Shown here piece after piece: positions 54,259 to 61,908 of a stretch of DNA of 64,000 nt. The translations under genes were made by a program, and so were the position numbers. Within the stretch, counting starts at the first letter, position 1; every line of letters begins with the position of its first letter. A model generated the notes under the pieces. The model did no database searches and had not been told where the DNA came from. It saw only the letters and a list, made by a program, of their open reading frames with translations. This DNA is from a virus, in IMG/VR virus record IMGVR_UViG_3300025402_000006, positions 1 through 64,000 of that record; one strand, given 5' to 3'.

Positions 54259-54283
54259 TTTTCTCTGTTGTTTATGGTAATAT
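54255..54283 (+). promoter_or_regulatory. Promoter for a leaderless helicase transcript
   Basis: TTGATT (54255-54260), a 17-nt spacer ending in TGG, then TAATAT (54278-54283): a sigma-70-type promoter with an extended -10. The -10 box ends 6 nt before the ATG at 54290 and no Shine-Dalgarno is present, so transcription should start at or next to the start codon. Confidence 0.75.
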
Positions 54284-54289
54284 TTACTC

Positions 54290-56149
54290 ATGCCTTCAGA
54301 GAAGACTATATATGTTCAAAAGAGTAAATTACTCAATGGAGTACTAAGATACAGCTCCTTGGACCCTGAAGTCAAGAAAAAACTTTTGATGCTTGATAAT
54401 TACGGTACTTTAAAAAACCGTGACAGGATTGATGAGTTTGCTCAGCTTGTAGAAAATAATGATTATTCTTTAATTTTTGAGGATAAAGAAGCTGAAAACG
54501 ATTTTATAGATTTACAGATGTGCAGTTCTGAACCATATGAAGTTAATAGCCCTTTTTTGGTTGAGAACCATTTATTCCCTTTTCAGCATGTTGGACTTAA
54601 TTATGTCTGGAAGCAAATGCTCTCAGAAAACCCACAAGTATTAGTCCAGTGGGATACAGGTGCAGGCAAAACTTTATTGAGTTGCCTCACTAGCCAGAAA
54701 CTGTTTGATCATGGTGCCATTGACAAGGTGCTGGTCTTTTCAAAGAAGATCAAACAATACGACTGGGAACAGGAGTTTAAGCGGATGACACACTTAACTG
54801 TTGAACGTGTAACAGAAAAGATGACTCGCAAAGCTCGCCACGCCATGTACGAAAAAAACACTAACCAAGTATTAGTTCTTAACTACGAAAAAGTACGTGA
54901 AGGCAATATGGCTAAAGTGCCAGGCCAGAGAAAGAAAGTTAAGTCCTACGACCGTACAGATTTATTGCAAATTCTGAACATGATCAAGGGGCAACGTGTA
55001 CTTATCATTATTGATGAAGCACAAAAAATCAACAGCGGAGAAAGTCTGTTGGGAGAAGGTTTTCATACTCTTATTAACACACCGGATAGCGAAACAAAAG
55101 CTCTAGCATTAACGGCTACACCATATACGACTAGCCCATTGAACATCCGTAATATTTTTTCTGTAGTAGCCCCTGGTATTCCTGACGTTAGTGACATGAA
55201 ACGTGATGTTTTTAAACGTTTTTACGGTAAAGAGTTCAGCATGTATAGCAATGGTTTTGTACAAGAACTATATGTAAAAGAATGGGATCGTGCAAAACTT
55301 TCTTTATTAGGTAAGAAACACGAAAATTGGACTCACATTGCAATGAAAAGCGATCCCATTATTGCTGCACAGTTCCCTGAAAGCACTCCAAAAAAGCTTG
55401 TATATGAACTTTCTGATATTGACCGTGCTATTTATGATTGGGCTGAAGAACAAGCTCGTGAACGTTATAATCCAGATAACCAAGTTGCTAACTGGAGCTA
55501 TATTGACGTACTCCGTATGATTTGCAATACCACTGAAGGTCTTAAAAACAGTAATGGTAAGTTTGCTAAAGAAATTGTTGCAGAGTTTGGTAATGACATC
55601 AGCATCCAGAATAGTGCAAAATATCAGTTGATTATAAATAATCTTGACGTTTATTTTGAAAAAAATGAAAAAGTTGTTTTGTTTACATATTGGACAAACG
55701 GCACTCTATTTCCATATTACGAAGCGTTAAAAGCACAATACCCAGATGTTCTTATTTTGCCTATCTGGGGAGTTGGAATGAGCACTGATCAGTCAGCAGA
55801 AAACATGAAACTATTTAATGCTGCTAAAGGTCCAGCTGTATTAATTACAAGTGATGTACTCCAAGAAGGTGCAAACCTTTATGCACCATACCTTTGGAAC
55901 ATTGAAGTACCACGTACATATGCAGATTACAAACAACGTAAAGATCGTATCAATCGTGCCGATTCTCGCTCAAAAGGAGTTGACAAAACATGGGTATATC
56001 GTCCAGTAGCTGTAAATACTATTGAAGAAAGAGTAGATGCAAAAGTTTTGAGACGGAGAGCGGAAGCAGAAGCAATTCGTGGTATTATAGACGAGCATGC
56101 TGACATGGAAGACACTATTGATGTAACACCGTTTGGATTTTTGTTTTAA
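54290..56149 (+). CDS. SNF2-like superfamily 2 helicase
   Basis: This 619-residue ATPase shows the SF2 motifs in order: FPFQHVGLNYVW (Q-like region), Walker A DTGAGKT (about 122-128), VLIIIDEAQ with the DEAQ box at 242-245, ALTATPYTT (motif III), and a second RecA domain ending in QRKDRINRADSRSK (motif VI, about 549-562). The layout resembles SNF2/UvsW-type DNA translocases of large phages and would act in replication, recombination or transcription remodelling. It is the first gene after the tail operon and has its own leaderless promoter. Confidence 0.85.
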   Translation: MPSEKTIYVQKSKLLNGVLRYSSLDPEVKKKLLMLDNYGTLKNRDRIDEFAQLVENNDYSLIFEDKEAENDFIDLQMCSSEPYEVNSPFLVENHLFPFQHVGLNYVWKQMLSENPQVLVQWDTGAGKTLLSCLTSQKLFDHGAIDKVLVFSKKIKQYDWEQEFKRMTHLTVERVTEKMTRKARHAMYEKNTNQVLVLNYEKVREGNMAKVPGQRKKVKSYDRTDLLQILNMIKGQRVLIIIDEAQKINSGESLLGEGFHTLINTPDSETKALALTATPYTTSPLNIRNIFSVVAPGIPDVSDMKRDVFKRFYGKEFSMYSNGFVQELYVKEWDRAKLSLLGKKHENWTHIAMKSDPIIAAQFPESTPKKLVYELSDIDRAIYDWAEEQARERYNPDNQVANWSYIDVLRMICNTTEGLKNSNGKFAKEIVAEFGNDISIQNSAKYQLIINNLDVYFEKNEKVVLFTYWTNGTLFPYYEALKAQYPDVLILPIWGVGMSTDQSAENMKLFNAAKGPAVLITSDVLQEGANLYAPYLWNIEVPRTYADYKQRKDRINRADSRSKGVDKTWVYRPVAVNTIEERVDAKVLRRRAEAEAIRGIIDEHADMEDTIDVTPFGFLF

Positions 56150-56150
56150 T

Positions 56151-56179
56151 TTGACTCTGGTCCCATATCGTGATATGTT
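56151..56179 (+). promoter_or_regulatory. Sigma-70-type promoter before the Rpf-like lysin
   Basis: TTGACT (56151-56156), a 17-nt spacer ending in TGA, then TATGTT (56174-56179). It has the same -35, spacing and extended -10 layout as the helicase promoter. A strong AGAAGGGAG follows at 56192-56200, ahead of a five-codon TTG mini-frame (56206-56220). Confidence 0.6.
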
Positions 56180-56247
56180 TTATAAACTTAAAGAAGGGAG
56201 ATCTATTGAAAACTAACTGACCTTATTGTTAGAGAGATAGGATAATC

Positions 56248-56640
56248 TTGAGACGTTTAATTACAATCTCAGTATTAGCTGTCAGTATGGTTATTAATCA
56301 TGTTGGAGCTAGCACCCCAAAAGTATTAACAAACAAAGAAACACCAAAAGTGGTTCAAAAGATTAAAAAAGTAGTATATCCAGTGATATTGTTTTCTAGG
56401 CCAATTATGTTGGCTTGGGAAAAAGTTAACATCTGTGAAATGGGTGGTAACTGGCATTACATAGGCCCCTACTACAGTGGTGGACTAGGAATGACTAATA
56501 TTAACTGGATTAAATTTGGCGGTTTAAAATTTGCCAAGAATGCAGGATTAGCAACACCAGAAGAGCAGGTAACAATTGCTCGTGAGATCGAAAAAAGTGG
56601 CTACGTTCCTGACCAATATGGTTGCGGACAAGGCTGGTAG
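56248..56640 (+). CDS. Secreted Rpf/transglycosylase-like lysin
   Basis: The start is a TTG with ATAGGA about 6 nt upstream. The product of 130 residues has a signal-peptide-like N-terminus (about 1-21: basic, hydrophobic, then ASTP). From about residue 57 it matches the Rpf transglycosylase domain: WEKVNICEMGGNWHYIG with catalytic Glu64, then SGGLGMTNINW, ATPEEQVTIAREI and a final C-x-QGW. Cys63 and Cys126 probably pair. Rpf domains cleave peptidoglycan glycan and are typical of Actinobacteria, a good host marker. It may be an exported lysin or wall-remodelling factor. Confidence 0.82.
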   Translation: MRRLITISVLAVSMVINHVGASTPKVLTNKETPKVVQKIKKVVYPVILFSRPIMLAWEKVNICEMGGNWHYIGPYYSGGLGMTNINWIKFGGLKFAKNAGLATPEEQVTIAREIEKSGYVPDQYGCGQGW

Positions 56641-56655
56641 AGGAGAAAATAATAA

Positions 56656-56871
56656 ATGGCAATTAATAAGTATGATCAGATCCAACGAGACATGATGGAC
56701 ATGATCACCAGTGGTCAGATGCATAGTACCTTGATTGGTAAGACCATTGCTGTGGGCGGAAATAGCCCACGATCACTCCAAGAAATTGAAGATTTTGTAG
56801 AATATATCATAAATTTGCTTAAAAAAGCAGAGCAATTCCGAAAGGATAATGTAAAAAAGAGCAAAAGATAG
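56656..56871 (+). CDS. Unrecognised small protein
   Basis: A 71-residue, helical, Lys-rich protein with an AGGAG site. A FVEYIINLLKKAEQFRKDN helix ends it. Followed by a 123-nt structured non-coding stretch. Confidence 0.5.
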   Translation: MAINKYDQIQRDMMDMITSGQMHSTLIGKTIAVGGNSPRSLQEIEDFVEYIINLLKKAEQFRKDNVKKSKR

Positions 56872-56904
56872 CTAATGAAGTGAGAGAGCTTTACAGCCTC
56901 TCCA

Positions 56905-56970
56905 GAAGGGCCTGGTCTTCCTCGGGAGTTGCAGTCGGTGTTCATACCTTGACTCCTCCCGAGGCCCTTC
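56905..56970 (+). other. Structured RNA element before the WhiB gene
   Basis: GAAGGGC (56905-56911) pairs with GCCCTTC (56964-56970), and CTCGGGAG (56921-56928) pairs with CTCCCGAG (56956-56963). The right arm is continuous and the left arm carries a 9-nt bulge, with a 27-nt apical loop. A separate GAGAG/CTCTC hairpin lies just upstream (56884-56902). It is much more G+C-rich than the surroundings and has no U-tract. It could be a terminator, leader element or small RNA. Confidence 0.5.
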
Positions 56971-56994
56971 CAGCTATCAATCTTTCCAATAATT

Positions 56995-57480
56995 ATGGAT
57001 ACTAAAATTGATTATAAATGGCAAAAAGAGTCTGCCTGTAAAGGAATGGATATTGAGTTGTTCTATCCATCGCATGGTAAAGCTCCATCAAAACAACTAT
57101 CAGACAAATGCGATGGTTGTCCAGTATCCACACAATGCCTTGATCATGCACTCAAATATGAAGAATATGGGCATTGGGCTAATACAGGACCAACTGAACG
57201 TAGAGAATTACGTAATAAACTTGGCATAGAATTGGTTAATATTAATATTGCGTTTCTAAATAATCAATATATTGAAGAAGAAGAAAAAGTTGAATCTACT
57301 TCTATAAAAATTAAAGGACGTGGTCGTAGACCAGCAGATTGTGGGACACGTTCTGGTTATGGTGCACACAGGCGAAAAAAAGAAATCCCATGCGAAGCAT
57401 GCCGTGCTGCACAGAATGCAAGCGTTAAAGAGTTTAATAAAAATAAAAAAGACAAAGAAAGTGATCCATTTTATCAATGA
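56995..57480 (+). CDS. WhiB-family Fe-S regulator with extra C-terminal zinc motif
   Basis: WhiB proteins are actinobacterial transcription regulators that bind a [4Fe-4S] cluster and the primary sigma factor. The four cluster cysteines are Cys15, Cys39, Cys42 and Cys48 (KCDGCPVSTQC). They are followed by EYGHWANTGPTERREL, a variant of the usual G[V/I]WGG turn. After an acidic linker comes a second module with Cys116, His125, Cys133 and Cys136 (GYGAHRRKKEIPCEACRAA), known as a stand-alone small domain in actinophages. No ribosome binding site is visible. It overlaps the first glycosyltransferase by ATGA. Confidence 0.85.
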   Translation: MDTKIDYKWQKESACKGMDIELFYPSHGKAPSKQLSDKCDGCPVSTQCLDHALKYEEYGHWANTGPTERRELRNKLGIELVNINIAFLNNQYIEEEEKVESTSIKIKGRGRRPADCGTRSGYGAHRRKKEIPCEACRAAQNASVKEFNKNKKDKESDPFYQ

Positions 57481-58172
57481 AAATTGGCTTAGTAATTCCT
57501 GTTCTTAATAATTTTGATCAAGCAATAGATATGATCTATAGTGCTAATAGTGAGCATAATGTAAAGTTTTATATCCAACCACAATACCGTTATCAAGTTC
57601 CATTAGCTAAAGCATGGAATACTGGTATCAAGAATGCAATTACTGATGGGTGTGATGTAATCATTGTAAGCAATGATGATGTTCTATTTTCTGAAAAGAC
57701 TATAGATTATTTAGCTCGTGAAACTAAAGCAATGCCCGATGATTATGTAATGGCATTCCCAGTAGACATGTTTGATGCTTTAAGTGACCCATCACAAATC
57801 TTATGGGATGATGAAATAGTTGGCGATGTTTCATACGCTGTTGAAGATCAAAGTTACGCTTGTTTTGCAATACGACCAGACTTTTTTGAAAAGTGTGGAA
57901 CGTTTGATGAGAATTTTGATCCAGCTTGGTGGGAAGATACTGATATGAAATATCGTATCAAGTTGCTTGGATACAAAACTATACAAACAAGCATCCCTTA
58001 CGTGCATATTAGACACCAGACTACAAAAAAACTCACTCAACCTCTTAATTCGTTGAAGAGCGGTCAGTATTATGAAAAAAAGTGGGGAAGTACTCGTAAA
58101 GACTTGAAAGAGGTCTATGCTAAGCCCTATAATGATCCTAATATGAGTCCAAGAGAATGGAAGAATTCATGA
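57477..58172 (+). CDS. GT2-type glycosyltransferase
   Basis: This 231-residue protein has a GT-A fold pattern: KIGLVIPVLNNFDQA at the start, VIIVSNDDVLFS containing the metal-binding acidic pair, and a later WWEDTDMKYRIK with the acidic catalytic region. It would transfer a sugar from a nucleotide donor. The donor and acceptor cannot be read from the sequence. It overlaps the WhiB stop and the next glycosyltransferase start, so the three transferases form one operon. Confidence 0.8.
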   Translation: MKIGLVIPVLNNFDQAIDMIYSANSEHNVKFYIQPQYRYQVPLAKAWNTGIKNAITDGCDVIIVSNDDVLFSEKTIDYLARETKAMPDDYVMAFPVDMFDALSDPSQILWDDEIVGDVSYAVEDQSYACFAIRPDFFEKCGTFDENFDPAWWEDTDMKYRIKLLGYKTIQTSIPYVHIRHQTTKKLTQPLNSLKSGQYYEKKWGSTRKDLKEVYAKPYNDPNMSPREWKNS

Positions 58173-59443
58173 GCAAGATTAAGGTACTAGCGTGGGGTGA
58201 CTATGCTTGTAGCACAGGGTTTGGTACCGTGATGAAAAATATCATGGGAGAACTGTACAAGACTGGCAGCTATGACATTGACGTAGTTGGTGTTAATTAT
58301 GATGGTGGGCCTTACGATACAACTCTTTGGCCTGGTCGCCTATGGCCTGCTATTAGTGCTTTACGTACACAAGGACCATACGGAGATGTTTTTGGTCGTC
58401 AAGTGTTCCTAGACCTCCTTGCTCAAGGCGATTATGACATCGTATTTATTGTTCAAGATACGTTTATTGTATTGGATATTGTTCCTCAAATTCTTGAATT
58501 GCAACGTACTAAGCCAAATACGTTCTCGACTATTTACTACTATCCATTCGATTGTGCTCCACGTGAAGAATGGGTCAACCAATGTGTATCTAGTTTTGAC
58601 TTCCCTGTTGCTTATACTGAGTACGCAAAGAACGAAAGCCGTAAAGTAATTGGTAACATTGCTGATAAGCAAGATGTTATTTACCATGGAACCAATACTA
58701 AAGACTTCTTTCCACTATCACCAGAAGAAAAGAAACAAGCTAAAAGCATGATCTTCCCTATGCTTCAAGATAAATTTTTGATTACGAATGTTAATCGTAA
58801 CCAAGGTCGCAAAGATGTTTCAAGAAGTCTTATGATCCTTAAAGAATTACGCAATATGGGAGTAGAGGATGCGTTCCTTTACATGCATATGCAAGAAAAA
58901 GACTTTGGTGGAAGTATTCTTGAAATGGCTCGTGCACTTGGGCTAGATCCAAATAAAGATTTTACTGTACCAGACCCAAGGCAATTTGGTGCACACAGCG
59001 GATTCCCAATTGAATTCCTTAACCAAATCTACAACGCTAGCGATGTTTACCTTACCACTACTCACGGTGAAGGTTGGGGCCTAAGTATCACAGAAGCAAT
59101 GTCTACTAAGACACCTGTTGTTGCTCCTGATAATACATCAGTCCCTGAAATTCTTGGCGATGACCGTGGTTGGAGAATCCCTAGTGGGCACACCCCATCT
59201 CATTGGATTATTAAAGATAATGATAATGAACGTATGCGTCCATTAATGAGCGTTGAAGATGCTGCTAAGACTATTAAGCACATTATGGATAATCCAAAGG
59301 AAGCTGCAGAACGTGCAGAGAAAGCCTATGAATGGGCATCTACAAACACTTGGGAAGCCATTGGTAAGCAATGGATGAATGTATTTAATCGTGCTACCAA
59401 TAAAGCTAAGATGGCACGAAAACTTAAGGAACAGGCAAAGTGA
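58169..59443 (+). CDS. GT4-type glycosyltransferase
   Basis: I chose ATG 58169, which overlaps the upstream stop (ATGA), rather than 58157. The 424-residue protein has a GT-B pattern. The second domain contains TTHGEGWGLSITEAMSTKTPVVAPD, with the E-x7-E motif that binds the nucleotide sugar in family 4. The N-terminal part, AWGDYACSTGFGTVMKNI, is the acceptor domain. It is probably part of a glycan-building set with its neighbours, for modification of phage proteins, phage DNA or the host surface. Confidence 0.82.
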   Translation: MSKIKVLAWGDYACSTGFGTVMKNIMGELYKTGSYDIDVVGVNYDGGPYDTTLWPGRLWPAISALRTQGPYGDVFGRQVFLDLLAQGDYDIVFIVQDTFIVLDIVPQILELQRTKPNTFSTIYYYPFDCAPREEWVNQCVSSFDFPVAYTEYAKNESRKVIGNIADKQDVIYHGTNTKDFFPLSPEEKKQAKSMIFPMLQDKFLITNVNRNQGRKDVSRSLMILKELRNMGVEDAFLYMHMQEKDFGGSILEMARALGLDPNKDFTVPDPRQFGAHSGFPIEFLNQIYNASDVYLTTTHGEGWGLSITEAMSTKTPVVAPDNTSVPEILGDDRGWRIPSGHTPSHWIIKDNDNERMRPLMSVEDAAKTIKHIMDNPKEAAERAEKAYEWASTNTWEAIGKQWMNVFNRATNKAKMARKLKEQAK

Positions 59444-60204
59444 CTCGACGTGTAGTTAGCATTACCCCATTTTATAACGAGACGCATATCCTTGAATTGC
59501 GGCTTGGCATTTTAGAAAATGTGGTTGATCGCTTCTACACGATTGAAGCTAACAAAACTTTTACTGGTCTTGATAAACCAATGCTTGCTAATACCATCAA
59601 GCACCCAAAACACACAGTTGTAGAGATTGAGTTTCCTGAGGGCCTTAGTGAGTGGGGCAAAGAAAATTATCAACGGGATGTTATTCTAGATTTATCAGAA
59701 TATAATGATGATGATATTGTTCTTATTAATGACTTAGATGAAATTCCTAACCCTAAAACTATTGAATTTCTTATTGAGAACTTTGATCCTGATTTCACAT
59801 ATTCATTTGAAATGGTTATTCATCAATATTATTTAAATAACCAAAACCTTGGTGAAGGTATATGGTGGAAGGCTAAGGCTTGCAGCGTAGGCGAATACCG
59901 TCGAGCTGGGTTTAATGCTACTCAACTTAGGTTAGGTGTAAACTCTTTAAATATCCCCAATGGTGGATGGCACTGGACTTTTTGTGGAGATACTACATTC
60001 ATTAAAAACAAGATTGAAGCTTTTGCTCATACAGAATGTAATACTGACCAAATTAAATCAAACCTTGATTTGAATTTTGAGAACAATGCTGATACACTTG
60101 GTCGTGGATACGAACTAAAACTAGTAGATATAGATTCAGATTTTTATCCAGATTATCTAAAAGATAACAAGAAAAAATACAGTAAGTATATCAAGGAGCT
60201 ATAA
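59440..60204 (+). CDS. GT17-type glycosyltransferase
   Basis: It starts with GTG overlapping the previous stop (GTGA). The 254-residue product matches family 17 (beta-1,4-GlcNAc transferase-like): FYNETHILELRLGIL, VVDRFYTIEANKTFTG, and NDLDEIPNPKTIEFL with the DLDE metal motif. Family members occur in several large phages. The acceptor is unknown. Its stop overlaps the next gene. Confidence 0.82.
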   Translation: MTRRVVSITPFYNETHILELRLGILENVVDRFYTIEANKTFTGLDKPMLANTIKHPKHTVVEIEFPEGLSEWGKENYQRDVILDLSEYNDDDIVLINDLDEIPNPKTIEFLIENFDPDFTYSFEMVIHQYYLNNQNLGEGIWWKAKACSVGEYRRAGFNATQLRLGVNSLNIPNGGWHWTFCGDTTFIKNKIEAFAHTECNTDQIKSNLDLNFENNADTLGRGYELKLVDIDSDFYPDYLKDNKKKYSKYIKEL

Positions 60205-60386
60205 TGGATTTTGATGAGTGGTTAAAATATGGAGTAGATAATGGTTTCTGCTCAGAACAGTTCTGCAGTACCCATGATGGTTTTCCTATGCATGATAGCG
60301 AAGAAAAGTCATGGGAAGACGGTGGAGACCCTTGTGCACATGTTGTGCGCTTGGGATCATATAATGATTGGAACATAGGAGAATAA
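60204..60386 (+). CDS. Small conserved-type actinophage protein
   Basis: A 60-residue protein with WLKYGVDNGFCSEQFCSTHDG and a later DPCAHVVRL. Three cysteines and several histidines suggest one metal site. The pattern (FD-x-WL-x-YG ... C-x-THDG ... DPC) recalls small proteins often seen in actinophages. Function unknown. Confidence 0.65.
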   Translation: MDFDEWLKYGVDNGFCSEQFCSTHDGFPMHDSEEKSWEDGGDPCAHVVRLGSYNDWNIGE

Positions 60387-60388
60387 TA

Positions 60389-60574
60389 ATGGGTGCAGGA
60401 CAAAACTTTTTGAATTGGTTGCAAGGAACTTTTGGTGGTAATAATGGACCCGGCATTCCAGACCTTCCACTTCCAATGGGAGATAAAGCTCCAACAGCAA
60501 AGCCAAAGAAAGATAAACCAGCAGTGAAGAAAGCAGCACCTAAGAAGGCTGCACCAAAGAAAAAGGAACAATAA
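60389..60574 (+). CDS. Small protein with Lys/Ala/Pro tail
   Basis: Start at ATG 60389 with AGGAGA upstream. A short N-terminal segment (QNFLNWLQGTFGG) is followed by a repetitive, very basic tail of KKxAPKKAA units, like a histone-H1-type tail. 61 residues. The tail could bind nucleic acid; function unknown. Confidence 0.6.
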   Translation: MGAGQNFLNWLQGTFGGNNGPGIPDLPLPMGDKAPTAKPKKDKPAVKKAAPKKAAPKKKEQ

Positions 60575-60741
60575 TGCACGTAATGTTAGTACTAATTTTA
60601 CCAGCATTGTTTTTTATGGGTGTTGGCGCTTTTATTCATATGTTTAGCCAAGGTGTAAAGAATGGTATCTATCAAAAGACCAAAGCACCTGAGAAGAAAA
60701 ACTCATGTGGTGGCAACTGTAATTGTAAATGTAAGAAGTAA
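60574..60741 (+). CDS. Small membrane protein with Cys-rich tail
   Basis: A 55-residue frame overlapping both neighbours by TAATG. One hydrophobic helix covers about residues 4-24, and a C-terminal NSCGGNCNCKCKK carries four cysteines in ten residues. It looks like a membrane-anchored metal-binding peptide. No known family. Confidence 0.65.
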   Translation: MHVMLVLILPALFFMGVGAFIHMFSQGVKNGIYQKTKAPEKKNSCGGNCNCKCKK

Positions 60742-60977
60742 TGGCTAAAGATTTAAATTGGGCAGCAAAGACTATGCTAGAATTAGCACAGATCCCAGCT
60801 CAGCCAAAACTTATTGCTGCGTTTAGTAATTATAGTGCTAATACAATGTGGGTTAAAGGTGTTATCAAGTCTGCATCGCGTAGGGTTGTTAATGATATGA
60901 GCAACCCTTATTTTGAACAAGCAATGGATATTTTACGTGAAAATGGCATAGACGTAAATATCTATGATACTAATTAA
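60741..60977 (+). CDS. Small helical protein
   Basis: A 78-residue protein beginning KDLNWAAKTMLELAQIPAQPK. It is predominantly helical, with no cysteine cluster or membrane helix. Its stop is 6 nt before the tRNA gene. Unrecognised. Confidence 0.6.
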   Translation: MAKDLNWAAKTMLELAQIPAQPKLIAAFSNYSANTMWVKGVIKSASRRVVNDMSNPYFEQAMDILRENGIDVNIYDTN

Positions 60978-60983
60978 AGTATT

Positions 60984-61059
60984 GCCCTAGTAGCTCAACG
61001 GATAGAGCATCGGAGTTCTAACCCGCAGGTTGCAAGTTCGAGTCTTGCCTGGGGCACCA
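60984..61059 (+). tRNA. tRNA-Arg (anticodon UCU), CCA encoded
   Basis: All arms are present. The acceptor stem is GCCCTAG/CTGGGGC with one G-U. The D arm is GCTC-AACGGATA-GAGC. The anticodon loop GTTCTAA gives UCU at 34-36. The variable loop has 5 nt, the T arm is GCAAG-TTCGAGT-CTTGC, and A73-CCA is encoded. The anticodon stem (TCGGA/CCCGC) is weak, with mismatches at 27-43 and 31-39. It reads AGA codons, which are rare in many Actinobacteria but common in this phage. Confidence 0.88.
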
Positions 61060-61061
61060 AT

Positions 61062-61090
61062 TTGACTTTTATAGTAGTCAACAGTAAAGT
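61062..61090 (+). promoter_or_regulatory. Promoter just downstream of the tRNA
   Basis: TTGACT (61062-61067), a 17-nt spacer, then TAAAGT (61085-61090). It begins 3 nt after the encoded CCA. AAGGAG at about 61100 and ATG 61111 follow. Confidence 0.6.
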
Positions 61091-61110
61091 ATTAAAAAGT
61101 AAGGAGTTAT

Positions 61111-61464
61111 ATGAGAACCAAAACAAGGTTGCTTAGAAGTGGTTTACAAATAGCACTAGGTGCTGAGCTTGTTTCAGTTAGTAAAAGGATGAAACAATAT
61201 CAGAATGAGACTCAGCTTGCAAAAGCTACTCCCATAGAAGTGCCTGTAGCACCGCCAGTAAATAAAGAGTATCAGTATGTCATGCGTGAAAAAGCAATTA
61301 AGCAAATTAATACTGTACTTAATGAACTAATTAATGCTACTATGATGAATGATATTTATATTGAACCAAACATCTTAAACCAGGCAAAAGAACTTATGGA
61401 CTTGTTTGCTTGGATTATTGAAAGTAGTCCCGAAGAAAAGGAAGCATATGGAACTCAAGCTTAG
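61111..61464 (+). CDS. Unrecognised helical protein
   Basis: A 117-residue protein with an AAGGAG site. Basic N-terminus (MRTKTRLLRSGLQ), a Pro-rich link near residue 48, and two or three helices after it. It overlaps the next gene by 17 nt. Function unknown. Confidence 0.55.
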   Translation: MRTKTRLLRSGLQIALGAELVSVSKRMKQYQNETQLAKATPIEVPVAPPVNKEYQYVMREKAIKQINTVLNELINATMMNDIYIEPNILNQAKELMDLFAWIIESSPEEKEAYGTQA

Positions 61465-61753
61465 TGTAAGCATTGGAGGCACTCTCCAAGTAAAGAACGC
61501 CAAAGGCGAATGGGATTGGATCAAGCCAGAAGTTGGTTGTGAGATTATACTTCATCATGGTGAGATCACAGAACAATTGCAAGAGCAATTTGCTGCTATG
61601 TGGGATCAAGTCGTTGGTCCTCAATTTAAGAATGTAGTCAGCGAACTTATTGCTGAACCAGTCGCTGTTGTAGAAGAAACTACAGAAGAAGAATCTACAG
61701 AAACGTCAGAGGAGAACGAAAAGCCTAATGTAGATGAGGATGATTACTACTAA
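61448..61753 (+). CDS. Unrecognised acidic-tailed protein
   Basis: I place the start at ATG 61448 (AAGGAAG just upstream). A beta-hairpin-like N-terminus (LSVSIGGTLQVKNAKGEWDWIKPEV), then a helix, then a strongly Glu-rich tail. 101 residues. Such short proteins with an acidic tail are often regulators or partner-binding proteins, but nothing specific can be said. Confidence 0.6.
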   Translation: MELKLSVSIGGTLQVKNAKGEWDWIKPEVGCEIILHHGEITEQLQEQFAAMWDQVVGPQFKNVVSELIAEPVAVVEETTEEESTETSEENEKPNVDEDDYY

Positions 61754-61908
61754 TGACTGAATGTAAACATTGTGGCATGCCAATCGTTAAGTATCTAAAC
61801 CCAGGTAGCTGGGACATTATTGGCGAAGACGACAATTGGGTCCACTTAGAAGATCAAAATACTATAACTAAACATACTGCTAAACCTGATTGGGATACTA
61901 AGTCATGA
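61753..61908 (+). CDS. Small zinc-finger-like protein
   Basis: A 51-residue frame overlapping both neighbours (TAATG and ATGA). CKHC at the N-terminus and GSWDIIGEDDNWVHLED later give a knuckle-like start. A complete four-ligand site is not obvious (the later histidines might serve). Function unknown. Confidence 0.6.
   Translation: MTECKHCGMPIVKYLNPGSWDIIGEDDNWVHLEDQNTITKHTAKPDWDTKS

Noticed and set aside
56880-56975. A second tRNA or tmRNA before the WhiB gene
   Set aside because: No T-arm sequence, acceptor stem or CCA can be built; only a bulged hairpin remains.
60741-60977. Similarity of the small helical protein to the PCP_red domain of chlorophyll-biosynthesis proteins
   Set aside because: Only a loose resemblance around W-x-AKTML; too weak to name.
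61011-61027. Reading the tRNA anticodon as CUA (amber suppressor) by shifting the loop one base
   Set aside because: That shift breaks the anticodon stem almost completely and disturbs arm lengths; the UCU reading keeps U33, A37 and standard arm sizes.
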